A DNA stretch of 64,000 nt from an uncultured Eubacteriales bacterium. Its GTDB lineage: Bacteria > Bacillota > Clostridia > Oscillospirales > Acutalibacteraceae. The translations under genes and the position numbers were made by a program. The stretch is from positions 62,001 to 126,000 of the forward strand of contig CAKSTF010000002.1 of NCBI GenBank assembly GCA_934491515.1, read 5' to 3'. This document shows, piece after piece, positions 8,085-16,857 of the stretch (the stretch's first letter is position 1; every line of letters begins with the position of its first letter). The notes under the pieces were generated by a model. It did not search any database and was not told where the DNA came from. It saw only the letters and a list, made by a program, of their open reading frames with translations.

Positions 8085-9020
8085 TCAGTTTGCCTTTGCT
8101 TCTTTTTTCTCTCTGTGTTCACGCCAGAGCACCCAAAGGGGTCCTGCCACGAAAAGTGAGGAAACACAGCCCGAAGCCAGACCGAATGCCATGGGTATTG
8201 CAAATGTGCGCAAAGATACAAGACCGTATATTTCGGAAACCGCAACTATTGTAAGAACCGCAAGCACGGTAGTTACGGAAGTTACGATGTTTCTTGTAAT
8301 AACACCCTTGATACTCATATCCATATTTTCCCTAACGGTAAGTTTGGGATAAAGTTTCTTGTTTTCACGCACACGGTCGTAAACCACTATCGTATCGTTA
8401 AGCGAATAACCGAGTATGGTAAGAACAACCGCTATGTAGTTTGAATCTATCTGCAGGCGGAAGAATACGCACGCAAAGAAGGTAACAAGCAGGTCAAGCA
8501 GTAAAGCGCAAAGTGCGGTAAGCGCTGCGGAAACGCCGCCTATCTTTCTGAATCTTATGCCCACATAAAGCACAACAAGAGCCGCGGTTATAAGCACCGC
8601 AACAAGACTTTTACCGAAAAATGTGCCTGCAACCGTAGGACTTACGGAGTTTGAATCGTAAAGTTCGATATTATTATCGGCAAATTTTTCTTTCAAAGTC
8701 GCCATAAGATTTTCCTGCGTTTCGGCAGAAAGCGATTTTTTACCCACAAGGGATATTGTAACCGTTTTTGCATCGCCTGCAAGGGAGGTGTTTTCGCTTA
8801 CGGTAAACTTACCGTCAAGCACCTCTTTCGCAGCGGACTCCACATCGGCAGTTTTTATATCGCCGGTGTAGGAATAAGAAATTCTTGTACCGCCTTTGAA
8901 GTTTATATCAAGCGAAACGCCGAATATAGCGGCTACCGCTGTGCCGGCAACTATAACGGCAAGATAGATTATAAGCAGGGTTTTAAGTATTTTTACGGAG
9001 TTAATGTTTTTATCAGCCAT
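8085..9020 (-). CDS. secF: Protein translocase subunit SecF
   Basis: RND-type membrane subunit that, with SecD, aids late steps of SecYEG export using the proton-motive force. The 311 residues carry DINFKGGTRISYSY near the N terminus and the conserved LGYSLNDTIVVYDRVREN in the membrane region, with six membrane segments. It starts within the last codons of secD (8-nt overlap) after GGAGG. The basic C terminus WREHREKKEAK is cytosolic. Confidence 0.97.
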   Translation of the reverse strand: MADKNINSVKILKTLLIIYLAVIVAGTAVAAIFGVSLDINFKGGTRISYSYTGDIKTADVESAAKEVLDGKFTVSENTSLAGDAKTVTISLVGKKSLSAETQENLMATLKEKFADNNIELYDSNSVSPTVAGTFFGKSLVAVLITAALVVLYVGIRFRKIGGVSAALTALCALLLDLLVTFFACVFFRLQIDSNYIAVVLTILGYSLNDTIVVYDRVRENKKLYPKLTVRENMDMSIKGVITRNIVTSVTTVLAVLTIVAVSEIYGLVSLRTFAIPMAFGLASGCVSSLFVAGPLWVLWREHREKKEAKAN

Positions 9021-10392
9021 TTTTCTTACCTCCGTACAAAGCAGGATTTCTTAAAAACTTTATCTGTGAAATGCTCTTTAACATATACTTGGAAGCCACA
9101 ACGCCCATTATAAGGTTGAATATAACGCCTATAAGCAGTGTGTAACCGAACGAGTATATAGAGCCGGTTATTGAAGAACCGAAGAGCGACATAACGGGAG
9201 AAAGTATCTTTGTAAGGATATTGTCGCTTGTTCCGAACGCGCCCATAAGGACAAGGGAGACTATAACTATGGTCATATTACCGTCGATAACGGCGGAAAG
9301 GCTGTTCTTAAAGCCTGCCGAAATCGCGCCGTCGATGGTCTTGCCCCTGCGGAACTCATCCCTTATGCGTTCCGCCGCGATAACGTTACAGTCAACGCCT
9401 ACGCCGATTGAAAGTATAATACCAGCAATACCGGGGATTGTGAGGGTGAAACTTGAACTGCCGGGGAAAAAGCCCGATATGCAGGCGATTGAACCGGCAA
9501 GCTGGCCCAAAAGCGCAATTGCGGCAATAACGCCGTGCAGGCGGTAACGGATTATCATAAGCAGGCAAACCACGCCGAACGCAACGGAACCTGCAATTAT
9601 CATAACGTCAAGCGCGTCCGAACCGAGAGAAGGAGAAATTATCTGAAGTTTGCTCTCGTCTACCGTAAGCGCAAAGGGAAGCGAGCCGGCGTTTATTTTG
9701 TCGGCAAGTTCCTTTGCCGCCGCGGCGTCGCCGATACCGCTTATGTACGCTTCGCCCGTTGTGATAGCCTCGTTAACGGTCGGGGCGGATATTTCGGTAT
9801 CGTCCATCCATATGGATATTTTTTTGCCCGTCTGTTCCTCGGTAGCGGTGGCAAACTTGGCTTTGCCGGAAGCCGTAAGTTTCAACTGCACTATGCTGCT
9901 GCCGTCCTCCTGGCTGATACCGGCTGTCGCCTTTTCGATATCCTCTGAGCCTTTAAGTATAACGTCGTCTTTGTTCTCGTCCCTGCAGAAAGTAAGCAGG
10001 GCCGTTTCGCCGAGTTCTTTTACAGCCGACTGCGCGTCAAAATCGCTTTCATCCGCCGCCCAAGGGAAACGCACGATTATCTGATGATTACGGTTGTCCG
10101 GAAAAACTTCGTAATCGGTTATGTTTTTGTTTACAAGACGCGTTTCTATTATTGCCTTTGCCGCGGACATATCGTCCTCGGTAATATCAACGTCTTTTTT
10201 GTCGGGCGAAAATACAGCCTCAACACCGCCGCGGATATCGATCCCCCAGCGGATATCGCCGGCGCCTTTGACGTAGACCTTCCTTGTATCGCCGTAATAA
10301 TCTTCAATACCGAAAAGCGCGGTGTAAGTAAGCGCTAAAATAAGCACTAAAATGATAAAAAACACCGGTTTTCCTACCCTTTTGGAACTCAT
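9013..10392 (-). CDS. secD: Protein translocase subunit SecD
   Basis: Partner of SecF, 459 residues. It contains WGIDIRGGVEAVF after the first membrane segment, a P1 periplasmic-type domain region (about residues 60-230) and GIAGIILSIGVGVDCNVIAAERIRDE in the membrane core. The start is ATG 10392 with GGAGG seven bases upstream; an in-frame TTG six bases earlier is too close to that site. Confidence 0.97.
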   Translation of the reverse strand: MSSKRVGKPVFFIILVLILALTYTALFGIEDYYGDTRKVYVKGAGDIRWGIDIRGGVEAVFSPDKKDVDITEDDMSAAKAIIETRLVNKNITDYEVFPDNRNHQIIVRFPWAADESDFDAQSAVKELGETALLTFCRDENKDDVILKGSEDIEKATAGISQEDGSSIVQLKLTASGKAKFATATEEQTGKKISIWMDDTEISAPTVNEAITTGEAYISGIGDAAAAKELADKINAGSLPFALTVDESKLQIISPSLGSDALDVMIIAGSVAFGVVCLLMIIRYRLHGVIAAIALLGQLAGSIACISGFFPGSSSFTLTIPGIAGIILSIGVGVDCNVIAAERIRDEFRRGKTIDGAISAGFKNSLSAVIDGNMTIVIVSLVLMGAFGTSDNILTKILSPVMSLFGSSITGSIYSFGYTLLIGVIFNLIMGVVASKYMLKSISQIKFLRNPALYGGKKNG

Positions 10393-10523
10393 TGGCAATC
10401 CTCCAATTTAATAACTTCCGAGCATCCGAACGGCAACCGTTCCCCGCACGGCGGCCGCCGACGGCGAAATACGGTTTAAAAGCCTTAAAACCTGCTAAGT
10501 TCTATACGGATACAACATAGTTC

Positions 10524-10552
10524 ATTATACTATCGGGAAGCCTGCTTGTCAA
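10524..10552 (-). promoter_or_regulatory. Promoter of secDF
   Basis: TTGACA (10547-10552) and TATAAT (10524-10529) with a 17-nt spacer on the minus strand. The leader to secD is about 125 nt and can form hairpins, including the perfect GAACGG-CAA-CCGTTC near 10431-10445. Confidence 0.9.
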
Positions 10553-10617
10553 ATAAAAAAGCAACGGCAACCCCCCGCAATAGGACAAGCCGCCGTTTTT
10601 ATCTTTCTTTTTATCGC

Positions 10618-11892
10618 TTATTTTCCGCAAAGCTGCTCGAGTGCGGCAAGTTTTACCGCAACGCAAAGCACTTCCGACGCCGTTTTCAGATTTTCAAGCG
10701 AGGGATACGTAGGTGCGATTCTTAAGTGACTGTCGTCCGGATCGTTTCCGTAAGGATAGGAAGCGCCCGCCGCCGTAAGGGAAAGCCCTGCCGCTTTGCA
10801 AAGCGCATGAACGCGTTTTGCACAGCCTTTTTTAACGTAAAGGCTTATGAAATATCCGCCGTTCGGCGTAGTCCAGCCGGCAATGCCCTTGCCGGAAAGT
10901 TCCCTGTCGAACGCCGAAAGCACCGTTTCAAATTTCGGTCTTATAAGTTCGGCATGCTTTTTCATCTGCTCCTTTACCGCCGCCATATCGGGCAGGAAAC
11001 GGGCATGGCGCAGCATATTCATTTTATCGGGACCTACGGTCTGGTAAGATATGCGGTTTTTGATAATGGCGATAATCTTTTCGCTTGCCGCCACTGCCGA
11101 CACGCCGTCGCCCGGGAAGGTTATCTTTGAAGTTGAAGCAAAAAGTATCGGCATATCGGCGTTGCCGTTTTTCTCGCATTCCTTATATATTCCGAGCAGT
11201 TTGTCGCCGTCGCCGTAAAGGTCGTGAACGGCGTAGGCGTTATCCCAGAAAATGTGGAAATCTTCTGCTGCGGGTTTAAGCGCCGCAAGTCGGCGTACGG
11301 TTTCATCCGAATAGGTGTAACCATCGGGGTTGGTGTACTTAGGAACGCACCAGATACCCTTTACCGTTTCGTCTTTTACGTATTCCTCTACCGCGTCCAT
11401 ATCGGGGCCGCTTTCGGTAAGTTTTACGGGGATAAGTTTAAAGCCGAAATATTCGGTCACCGCAAAATGGCGGTCGTATCCCGGAACGGGACAAAGGAAT
11501 TTTCTCTCCTTACATTCGTACATCGGTTTACCGCCGAGTCCGTGCGTTACCGCCTGGGAAACTATATCGAACATAAGATTAAGCGACGAGTTGCCGCCTA
11601 TAAGCACCTGCGAAGGCTCTACCTCAAGTATTTCGGCAAAAAGCCTGCGCATTTCTATAAGGCCCTCAATGCCGCCGTAATTTCGGCAATCGATCCCCTC
11701 TTCGTTTTTGTATCCCGTTTCACGGCTGACCGCCGTCAGCAATTTTTCCGAAAGTTCGGTGTTTTCAAAACCGGGTTTACCCCTTGTCATATCAAGGGAA
11801 AGTCCCTTGGCAACAAACGCGTCGTATTCTGCACGAACCGCCGTGTACTCCTTTTCAAGTTCCTCGTTTGACATTTTTAAGTAGTCGGTCAT
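10618..11892 (-). CDS. Class I aminotransferase (PF12897, aspartate aminotransferase subgroup Ic type)
   Basis: Fold-type I PLP enzyme of 424 residues, probably using aspartate or an alanine/glutamate donor. It has MTRGKPGFENTELSEKLL, NYGGIEGLIEMRRLFAEIL, GGNSSLNLMFDIV, WCVPKYTNPDGYTYS and the PLP lysine motif STSKITFPGDGVS. Length is typical of this subgroup. The start follows GGAGGT. Named as MocR-like in some annotations, but it lacks a DNA-binding domain. It is monocistronic; the exact substrate cannot be read from sequence. Confidence 0.9.
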   Translation of the reverse strand: MTDYLKMSNEELEKEYTAVRAEYDAFVAKGLSLDMTRGKPGFENTELSEKLLTAVSRETGYKNEEGIDCRNYGGIEGLIEMRRLFAEILEVEPSQVLIGGNSSLNLMFDIVSQAVTHGLGGKPMYECKERKFLCPVPGYDRHFAVTEYFGFKLIPVKLTESGPDMDAVEEYVKDETVKGIWCVPKYTNPDGYTYSDETVRRLAALKPAAEDFHIFWDNAYAVHDLYGDGDKLLGIYKECEKNGNADMPILFASTSKITFPGDGVSAVAASEKIIAIIKNRISYQTVGPDKMNMLRHARFLPDMAAVKEQMKKHAELIRPKFETVLSAFDRELSGKGIAGWTTPNGGYFISLYVKKGCAKRVHALCKAAGLSLTAAGASYPYGNDPDDSHLRIAPTYPSLENLKTASEVLCVAVKLAALEQLCGK

Positions 11893-12010
11893 ATAATATT
11901 ACCTCCGCTTCGCAACGGCAAGAATCCCGTCACATACAATATTTTCACATAATATAATATATCATCGGACGGCCAAAAGCAATACCGCCGAAAAAAATTT
12001 AAAAAAATTC

Positions 12011-12039
12011 TTGACAAAGAGTTTTGGCGGTGTTAGTAT
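12011..12039 (+). promoter_or_regulatory. Promoter of the T-box/trpXYZ operon
   Basis: TTGACA (12011-12016) with a 17-nt spacer to TAGTAT (12034-12039). The -35 is perfect and the -10 is 4 of 6. Transcription would start shortly before the T-box stem I. Confidence 0.7.
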
Positions 12040-12061
12040 ACTTGCATAAGATAAACCTGTG

Positions 12062-12320
12062 AATAAGAGTAGTAGCGTTTATCTGCGTTTAAAGAGAGTC
12101 GCAGGCGGTGGAATTGCGGCAACGGCGGATTTTCGTGAATGGACTTATGAGGGCGACCGAAAGAACTTTCGGGTTCAAGTAGTAATCGACGGTTTGTACC
12201 CGTTAACGTACAGCGCTTGTTTTCATGCAGGCAGTGAGTGGGCTTTATGCCAATTTGGGTGGTACCGCAGGATTTCAGATCTTGTCCCTTCTGTTTAGGA
12301 AGAGACAGGATTTTTTGTTT
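12062..12320 (+). promoter_or_regulatory. T-box leader RNA, tryptophan specifier
   Basis: All T-box landmarks are present. Stem I base ATAAG (12063-12067) pairs with CTTAT (12144-12148). AGTAGTA lies on the 5' side of the specifier loop; AGAGAG and GGCGGTGGAA form the distal loops. On the 3' side GAA is followed by the specifier TGG (12140-12142) and A, the same spacing as in glyQS T-boxes. The antiterminator T-box GGGTGGTACCGCAG is at 12257-12270 and a terminator (TGTC.CTTC / GAAG.GACA, then T6) ends at about 12318. Uncharged tRNA-Trp should permit read-through to the transporter genes. The UGGN base is T, which would pair only by wobble with a G73 discriminator. Confidence 0.95.
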
Positions 12321-12379
12321 TTGTCTGCAAAATAAAAATTCAATTCGGGAACAATCCCGATTTTAAAAAGGTGATTTTA

Positions 12380-12427
12380 ATGTTTATTATGAAAAAACGA
12401 TGGCGATGGCGAAACGAAAACCTTTAA
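12380..12427 (+). CDS. Trp-codon leader peptide MFIMKKRWRWRNENL
   Basis: A 15-codon ORF with its own AGGTGA ribosome site six nt upstream. It has two Trp codons, TGG at 12401 and 12407, in KRWRWR, and lies between the T-box terminator and trpX. Trp is rare, so two in a 15-codon ORF directly ahead of a tryptophan-regulated operon suggests a translation-sensing leader peptide. The Trp-codon segment GGCGATG (12402-12408) could pair with CATCCGCC (12430-12437), competing with a compact GCCGG/CCGGC hairpin (12435-12449). The peptide itself probably has no other function. Confidence 0.7.
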   Translation: MFIMKKRWRWRNENL

Positions 12428-12488
12428 AACATCCGCCGGCAGAACCGGCAATACAGAAATTAAAAAATATTTTTACGGAGTGATTAAA

Positions 12489-13457
12489 ATGAAAAAAACA
12501 ATAAGCATAGTTTTATCTTTAATAATGATTTTGGGCGTATGCCTTTCACTTACCGCTTGCGGCGGCAAAACTTCCTCTAAACCCACAATAGGTATTATAC
12601 AGTTCGGTTCGCACGATTCGCTTAACAACTGCTATGAAGGCATTAAAAAGGGTCTTGCGGAGCAGATAAATCTTGACGACTATAACATTGAATATGTAAA
12701 CAGCAATTTCTCTGCCGAAAACTCACTGGCGCAGGCAAACAAACTTGTAAATAAGGGCGCCAAGGTAATAATCGCCATAGCAACCCCCTCTGCAATACAG
12801 GCGGCAACCGCCGCAACGCCTTCGGGCATTCCGGTCGTTTACTGCGCGGTTACCGACGCAACACAGGTTGCAAACTTCGCAAATATGACAGGCACCAGCG
12901 ACATCCCCGACTTTGCGGCTCAGCTTAACCTTGTTACAAAGTTTATGGGCAAGGAAAGTCTTAAAATCGGCGTGCTTTCCTCTACCGAGGAATCAAGCGA
13001 CGCCGCGCAGATAGCCGCACTTAAAGAAGAAGCAAAACAGTACCAGGGTATGGAAATAAAGGTTGAAACGGTAGCCGATATAACCACGATAGACGCAAAA
13101 ACCGATTCGCTTATTGCCTCCGGCATAGACTGCATGGTAAACCTGCTTGACAACACCGTTGTTGGCAAACTGCAGAACATTCTTGTTAAAACCGACGCTG
13201 CAAAGATACCCGTGTTCGGCAGCGAAATCGAACAGGTAAAGGCAGGCTGCCTTGCTTCTGCTTCGATAGACTACGTAAAGGTAGGCGAACTTGCGGGCAA
13301 ACAGGCGGCGGAAATACTTTCCGGCAAAAAGATAAGCGAAGTAAAACCCCTTACAATGGAAAACGAAACCTATCCCTACTACAATTCCGAAGTTCTTAAA
13401 AAATTCGGTCTTTCCGTGCCCTCCGGCATTGACGGGCTTAAAGACGTAAAGGAGTAA
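12489..13457 (+). CDS. trpX: Tryptophan ABC transporter substrate-binding lipoprotein (TrpX type)
   Basis: Extracellular ligand-binding lipoprotein of the ABC_sub_bind family (PF04392), 322 residues. A signal peptide of about 20 residues ends in the lipobox LTAC (Cys about 24), followed by GIIQFGSHDSLNNCYEGIKKGL, typical of the family. ATG 12489 after GGAGTG is preferred to a GTG nine bases upstream. The Trp T-box and leader peptide, together with the known TrpXYZ systems of streptococci and clostridia, point to tryptophan or a close analogue as the ligand. Confidence 0.88.
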   Translation: MKKTISIVLSLIMILGVCLSLTACGGKTSSKPTIGIIQFGSHDSLNNCYEGIKKGLAEQINLDDYNIEYVNSNFSAENSLAQANKLVNKGAKVIIAIATPSAIQAATAATPSGIPVVYCAVTDATQVANFANMTGTSDIPDFAAQLNLVTKFMGKESLKIGVLSSTEESSDAAQIAALKEEAKQYQGMEIKVETVADITTIDAKTDSLIASGIDCMVNLLDNTVVGKLQNILVKTDAAKIPVFGSEIEQVKAGCLASASIDYVKVGELAGKQAAEILSGKKISEVKPLTMENETYPYYNSEVLKKFGLSVPSGIDGLKDVKE

Positions 13458-13464
13458 TTCTTAA

Positions 13465-14409
13465 ATGCTGTTTTTAAACACGACCGTATACGGTTTGCAG
13501 TTGGGTCTTTGCTATGCCGTGCTGGCGCTCGGAATGTATATTGCCTACTCGGTACTTGATTTCCCCGATCTGACGGCGGACGGAAGTTTCCCCTTGGGCG
13601 GCGTTGTAGGCACTATACTTATCTACCGCGCGCATTTACATCCGATAGCAGCGCTTTTAGGCGGATTCATAGCAGGCGCCGCAGCAGGATTTTTTACGGG
13701 TCTTTTGCACGTAAAATTCAAGATTAACAAACTGCTTTCAAGCATAATAGTTATGACAGCCCTGCTTTCCGTAACGCTGGCGCTTACAAAGGTACTTACG
13801 GGAACGGGCGCCACAACAACCAACTTTTCCTATATAGCAAACGGTATGAACGGTCTGTTTAACGACGGCAACACGGCAAGGGGCGAACTTTACACAACGG
13901 CGGTACTGCTTGTTACGGCGGTAGCGGCAAAAATAATTCTTGATTTGTTTTTCGCCACAAAAACCGGATTTATGCTTACCGCCACGGGCAATAACGAAAC
14001 GCTTGTAACGTCGCTCGGCAAAAACTGCGGATTTTATAAGATACTCGGTCTTTGCATAGCAAACGGATTTACGGCGCTTTCGGGCGCGGCCTACGCGCAG
14101 TTTACAATGAACTATGATAACACCTGCGGCAGCGGCAAGGTGGTTCTGGCTCTGGCGTCTGTTATAATAGGTCTTGTTATCTTTTCAAAGGCGCGCCGCG
14201 TGCGCCCGACCACCGCGGTAATCGTAGGCGCAGTTATATATTCGCTTTGCCTTAACTATTTTACACTTATCGACACCGACGGCACATATCTTAAAATAAT
14301 GAACGCCGCCTGCTTTGCGGCAATACTTATAATAAACAGCGGAATTACCGGAAAACGCAAAAAGCACCGCCGCGATACGGTTTGCGAAAGCGAGGTTTCA
14401 AAACTGTGA
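13465..14409 (+). CDS. trpY: Tryptophan ABC transporter permease (TrpY type)
   Basis: Membrane permease of the branched-chain-amino-acid-like family, 314 residues, with eight to nine hydrophobic segments and the pattern DFPDLTADGSFPLGG near residue 35. It lies 7 nt after trpX and its stop TGA overlaps the GTG start of the ATPase (GTGA). The C terminus is basic and cytosolic. Confidence 0.88.
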   Translation: MLFLNTTVYGLQLGLCYAVLALGMYIAYSVLDFPDLTADGSFPLGGVVGTILIYRAHLHPIAALLGGFIAGAAAGFFTGLLHVKFKINKLLSSIIVMTALLSVTLALTKVLTGTGATTTNFSYIANGMNGLFNDGNTARGELYTTAVLLVTAVAAKIILDLFFATKTGFMLTATGNNETLVTSLGKNCGFYKILGLCIANGFTALSGAAYAQFTMNYDNTCGSGKVVLALASVIIGLVIFSKARRVRPTTAVIVGAVIYSLCLNYFTLIDTDGTYLKIMNAACFAAILIINSGITGKRKKHRRDTVCESEVSKL

Positions 14410-15179
14410 TAGAACTTAAAAACATAGAAAAGAAATTCAACGCGGGCACCGTTAACGAAACCACGGTTTTCACAAATTTCAATTTTTCGGTAAACACGGG
14501 CGAGTTTGTTTCGGTCATCGGCTCCAACGGCTCCGGTAAAACCACGCTTTTAAATCTTATTGCAGGTTCTATACTGCCGGACAGCGGCGCCGTTCTTCTT
14601 GACGGCAATGACATAACGTTTAAGCCCGAACATATACGCGCGGCGCGTATGGGACGCGTTTTTCAGGATACCGCAAAGGGCGTGGCTTCTAATATGACCA
14701 TTGCCGAGAATATGAGTCTTGCGGACAACAAGGGCCGCCGTTACGGTCTTACCCGCGGTCTTTCAAAGCACCGTATAGACGCTTTTAAAGAAATGCTTTC
14801 CTCCCTTTCTCTGGGTCTTGAAGATAAAATGAACGTAAAAATGGGTGCCCTTTCGGGCGGACAGCGCCAAGCGGTGTCGCTGCTTATGGCAACGCTCACA
14901 CCTATTGATATTCTTATTCTTGACGAACACACGGCGGCTCTTGACCCCAAAACTGCCGAAACCATAATGCAGGTAACCGACAAAATAGTAAAGGAAAAAT
15001 CCCTTACGGCTATTATGGTTACCCATAATTTAAGGTACGCCACCGAATACGGCAGCCGCCTTGTTATGATGGATAAAGGCAATGTTATACTTGATAAATC
15101 GGGAAAAGAAAAAGAAAACGTCAATATCGACGACGTTCTTAAAATTTTCAACGAAATAAGCATTGAATGCGGAAACTGA
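14406..15179 (+). CDS. trpZ: Tryptophan ABC transporter ATPase (TrpZ type)
   Basis: ATP-binding subunit of 257 residues: Walker A GSNGSGKTTLLN, signature LSGGQRQAVSLLMA, Walker B DILILDEHTAALDP, H-loop MVTHNLRYA. The GTG start at 14406 overlaps the permease stop; an upstream in-frame ATG falls inside the permease gene and would add a non-conserved basic stretch. It completes a three-component importer with trpX and trpY. Confidence 0.9.
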   Translation: MIELKNIEKKFNAGTVNETTVFTNFNFSVNTGEFVSVIGSNGSGKTTLLNLIAGSILPDSGAVLLDGNDITFKPEHIRAARMGRVFQDTAKGVASNMTIAENMSLADNKGRRYGLTRGLSKHRIDAFKEMLSSLSLGLEDKMNVKMGALSGGQRQAVSLLMATLTPIDILILDEHTAALDPKTAETIMQVTDKIVKEKSLTAIMVTHNLRYATEYGSRLVMMDKGNVILDKSGKEKENVNIDDVLKIFNEISIECGN

Positions 15180-15198
15180 ATCGGGGAGTAAAAATTTA

Positions 15199-16671
15199 AT
15201 GCGAAAAAGCGGTATTTTAATGCCGATATTTTCCCTGCCGTCAAATCAGGGAATCGGAACGCTCGGTAACAGCGCATACAAATTCATAGATTTCTTAAAG
15301 TCCGCAGGGCAGAAGGTGTGGCAGCTTCTGCCCCTTTGTCCCGCGGACTTTTTTAATTCGCCCTATCAGTCGGACTCTTTTTTTGCCGGTAATCCCCTTT
15401 TTATAGACCTTGAACTTTTAAAAGAGGACGGACTTTTGAAAAATGAGGACTTTTCAAATAAAATCTTTACCGTAAACGAGGTGGACTACGCCGCAGTAAA
15501 ACCTTATTGCGAGGATATGCTTAAAAAAGCGTTTTCGCGTTTTCGGTATGAAGATTTTAAAGCGGATTTTGACAGTTTTACCGAAACCAATTCCTTTTGG
15601 GCAGAGGATTATGCCCTTTTCTGCGCGATAAAAAAGAATTTCGGAGGCGTGCCTTGGACGGATTTTCCAAGTCCGCTTAAAAGCCGCGAACCGGCGGCGC
15701 TTGAAAGCGCAAAAGCGGCATATTCGGAAGATATCGCCTACACGCTTTTCGTGCAGTTTATATTTTACAGGCAATGGGAAAAACTGCATGCGTACGCCGC
15801 CTTTAACGGTGTGGAACTTTTCGGCGATATGCCGATATACCCCTCGCACGACAGTGCCGACGTATGGGCGCACCCCGAATTTTTTATGCTTGATAAAAAC
15901 GGCGCTCTTACCGAAACGGCAGGTACGCCGCCCGACGCATTTTCGCCCGACGGTCAGCTTTGGGGAAACCCCGTTTACAATTACGATAATATGAAAAAAG
16001 GCGGCAGACCGTACAGCCTTTGGACGGACAGAATACTTCACGCCGTAAAGATATACGACCGCGTTCGCATAGATCATTTTCGCGGCCTTGACGAATTTTT
16101 TGCCATTCCTGCAGGCGATAAACCCGCCGCAAACGGCGTTTGGAGGAAAGCGCCCGGCTCGGAAATTTTTGCCGCTGCCGAAAAGGAATACGGCGCTACC
16201 CTGCCCGTGGCGGCGGAGGACCTCGGTACGCTTACAGACGGCGTCAGACAACTGCTTAAAACGACCGGCTTTGCCGGAATGAAGGTGCTGCAATTCGGTT
16301 TTGACGGCGACTCCCAAAACCCGTATTTGCCGTATAATTTTACAAAAAACTGCGTGGCGTACTTAGGCACGCACGATAATCCCACGATTATTTCTTTTAA
16401 AGACGAAAACCCGAAAACCGCCGAAAGGATTTTACAGTACACGGGGAACACCGGCGAGGCGTTCAACTGGGCTGCCATCAGAATGCTTGAAGCATCGGTT
16501 GCCGACACGGTTATACTAACGCTTCCGGACATAATGGGACTAGGTTCCGCGGGTCGGATAAACACGCCCGCCACAACCGAAAACAACTGGAAATGGCGGA
16601 TAGACGGCGGCTGCCTTAACCCGTGGCTTGCAGGAATATTAAGGGATATTACCTTACTTTACGGCAGATGA
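15199..16671 (+). CDS. malQ: 4-alpha-glucanotransferase
   Basis: GH77 amylomaltase of 490 residues that rearranges alpha-1,4-glucans in maltodextrin and glycogen metabolism. Motifs include GIGTLGNSAYKFIDFLKSAGQKVWQLLP, the nucleophile region VRIDHFRGLDEFFAIP, the acid/base VAAEDLG and LGTHDNPTI. The start ATG 15199 follows GGGGAG and lies 19 nt after trpZ, with no terminator between, so it may be read from the Trp-controlled promoter. It complements the glg cluster at 56-62 kb. Confidence 0.97.
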   Translation: MRKSGILMPIFSLPSNQGIGTLGNSAYKFIDFLKSAGQKVWQLLPLCPADFFNSPYQSDSFFAGNPLFIDLELLKEDGLLKNEDFSNKIFTVNEVDYAAVKPYCEDMLKKAFSRFRYEDFKADFDSFTETNSFWAEDYALFCAIKKNFGGVPWTDFPSPLKSREPAALESAKAAYSEDIAYTLFVQFIFYRQWEKLHAYAAFNGVELFGDMPIYPSHDSADVWAHPEFFMLDKNGALTETAGTPPDAFSPDGQLWGNPVYNYDNMKKGGRPYSLWTDRILHAVKIYDRVRIDHFRGLDEFFAIPAGDKPAANGVWRKAPGSEIFAAAEKEYGATLPVAAEDLGTLTDGVRQLLKTTGFAGMKVLQFGFDGDSQNPYLPYNFTKNCVAYLGTHDNPTIISFKDENPKTAERILQYTGNTGEAFNWAAIRMLEASVADTVILTLPDIMGLGSAGRINTPATTENNWKWRIDGGCLNPWLAGILRDITLLYGR

Positions 16672-16718
16672 GTCCGCGAACCACACTACCGGCGTTTTCA
16701 ATAAATGATAAAACGATT

Positions 16719-16754
16719 AAAAACTGCAAGTATCATCGGATACTTGCAGTTTTT
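16719..16754 (+). terminator. Terminator after malQ
   Basis: AAAAACTGCAAGTATC / GATACTTGCAGTTTTT, a 16-bp stem with a 4-nt loop, then a T-rich tail. Its core GCAAGTATC/GATACTTGC recurs in the tRNA-Leu terminator near 50.5 kb. Confidence 0.92.
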
Positions 16755-16829
16755 TAGAATTACGCAGAGGTCCGCTCGGCACACTTGACGATGTTATCCG
16801 GCGTTTTCTGCAGCTTTCATGGTTTTTCT

Positions 16830-16857
16830 GCCGTCCGTTCTGGGGGCGGCTTTTTTA
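16830..16857 (+). terminator. Hairpin with T-run, plus orientation
   Basis: GCCGTCC (16830-16836) and GGGCGGC (16844-16850) pair with one G-U, followed by TTTTTT on the plus strand. It abuts the stop of the small minus-strand gene; in that orientation it lacks a U-run. No plus-strand gene feeding it is visible other than possible malQ read-through. Bases 16756-16829 hold nothing I can identify. Confidence 0.5.

Noticed and set aside
10555..10617. Terminator for the aminotransferase gene
   Set aside because: Only an imperfect ACGGC/GCCGT pairing with a long loop is visible, too weak to list.
12340..12366. Second terminator after the T-box (TCGGGA/TCCCGA, TTTT)
   Set aside because: Six-bp stem with four T then A-rich sequence; too weak to call, though it may affect the leader-peptide ribosome site.
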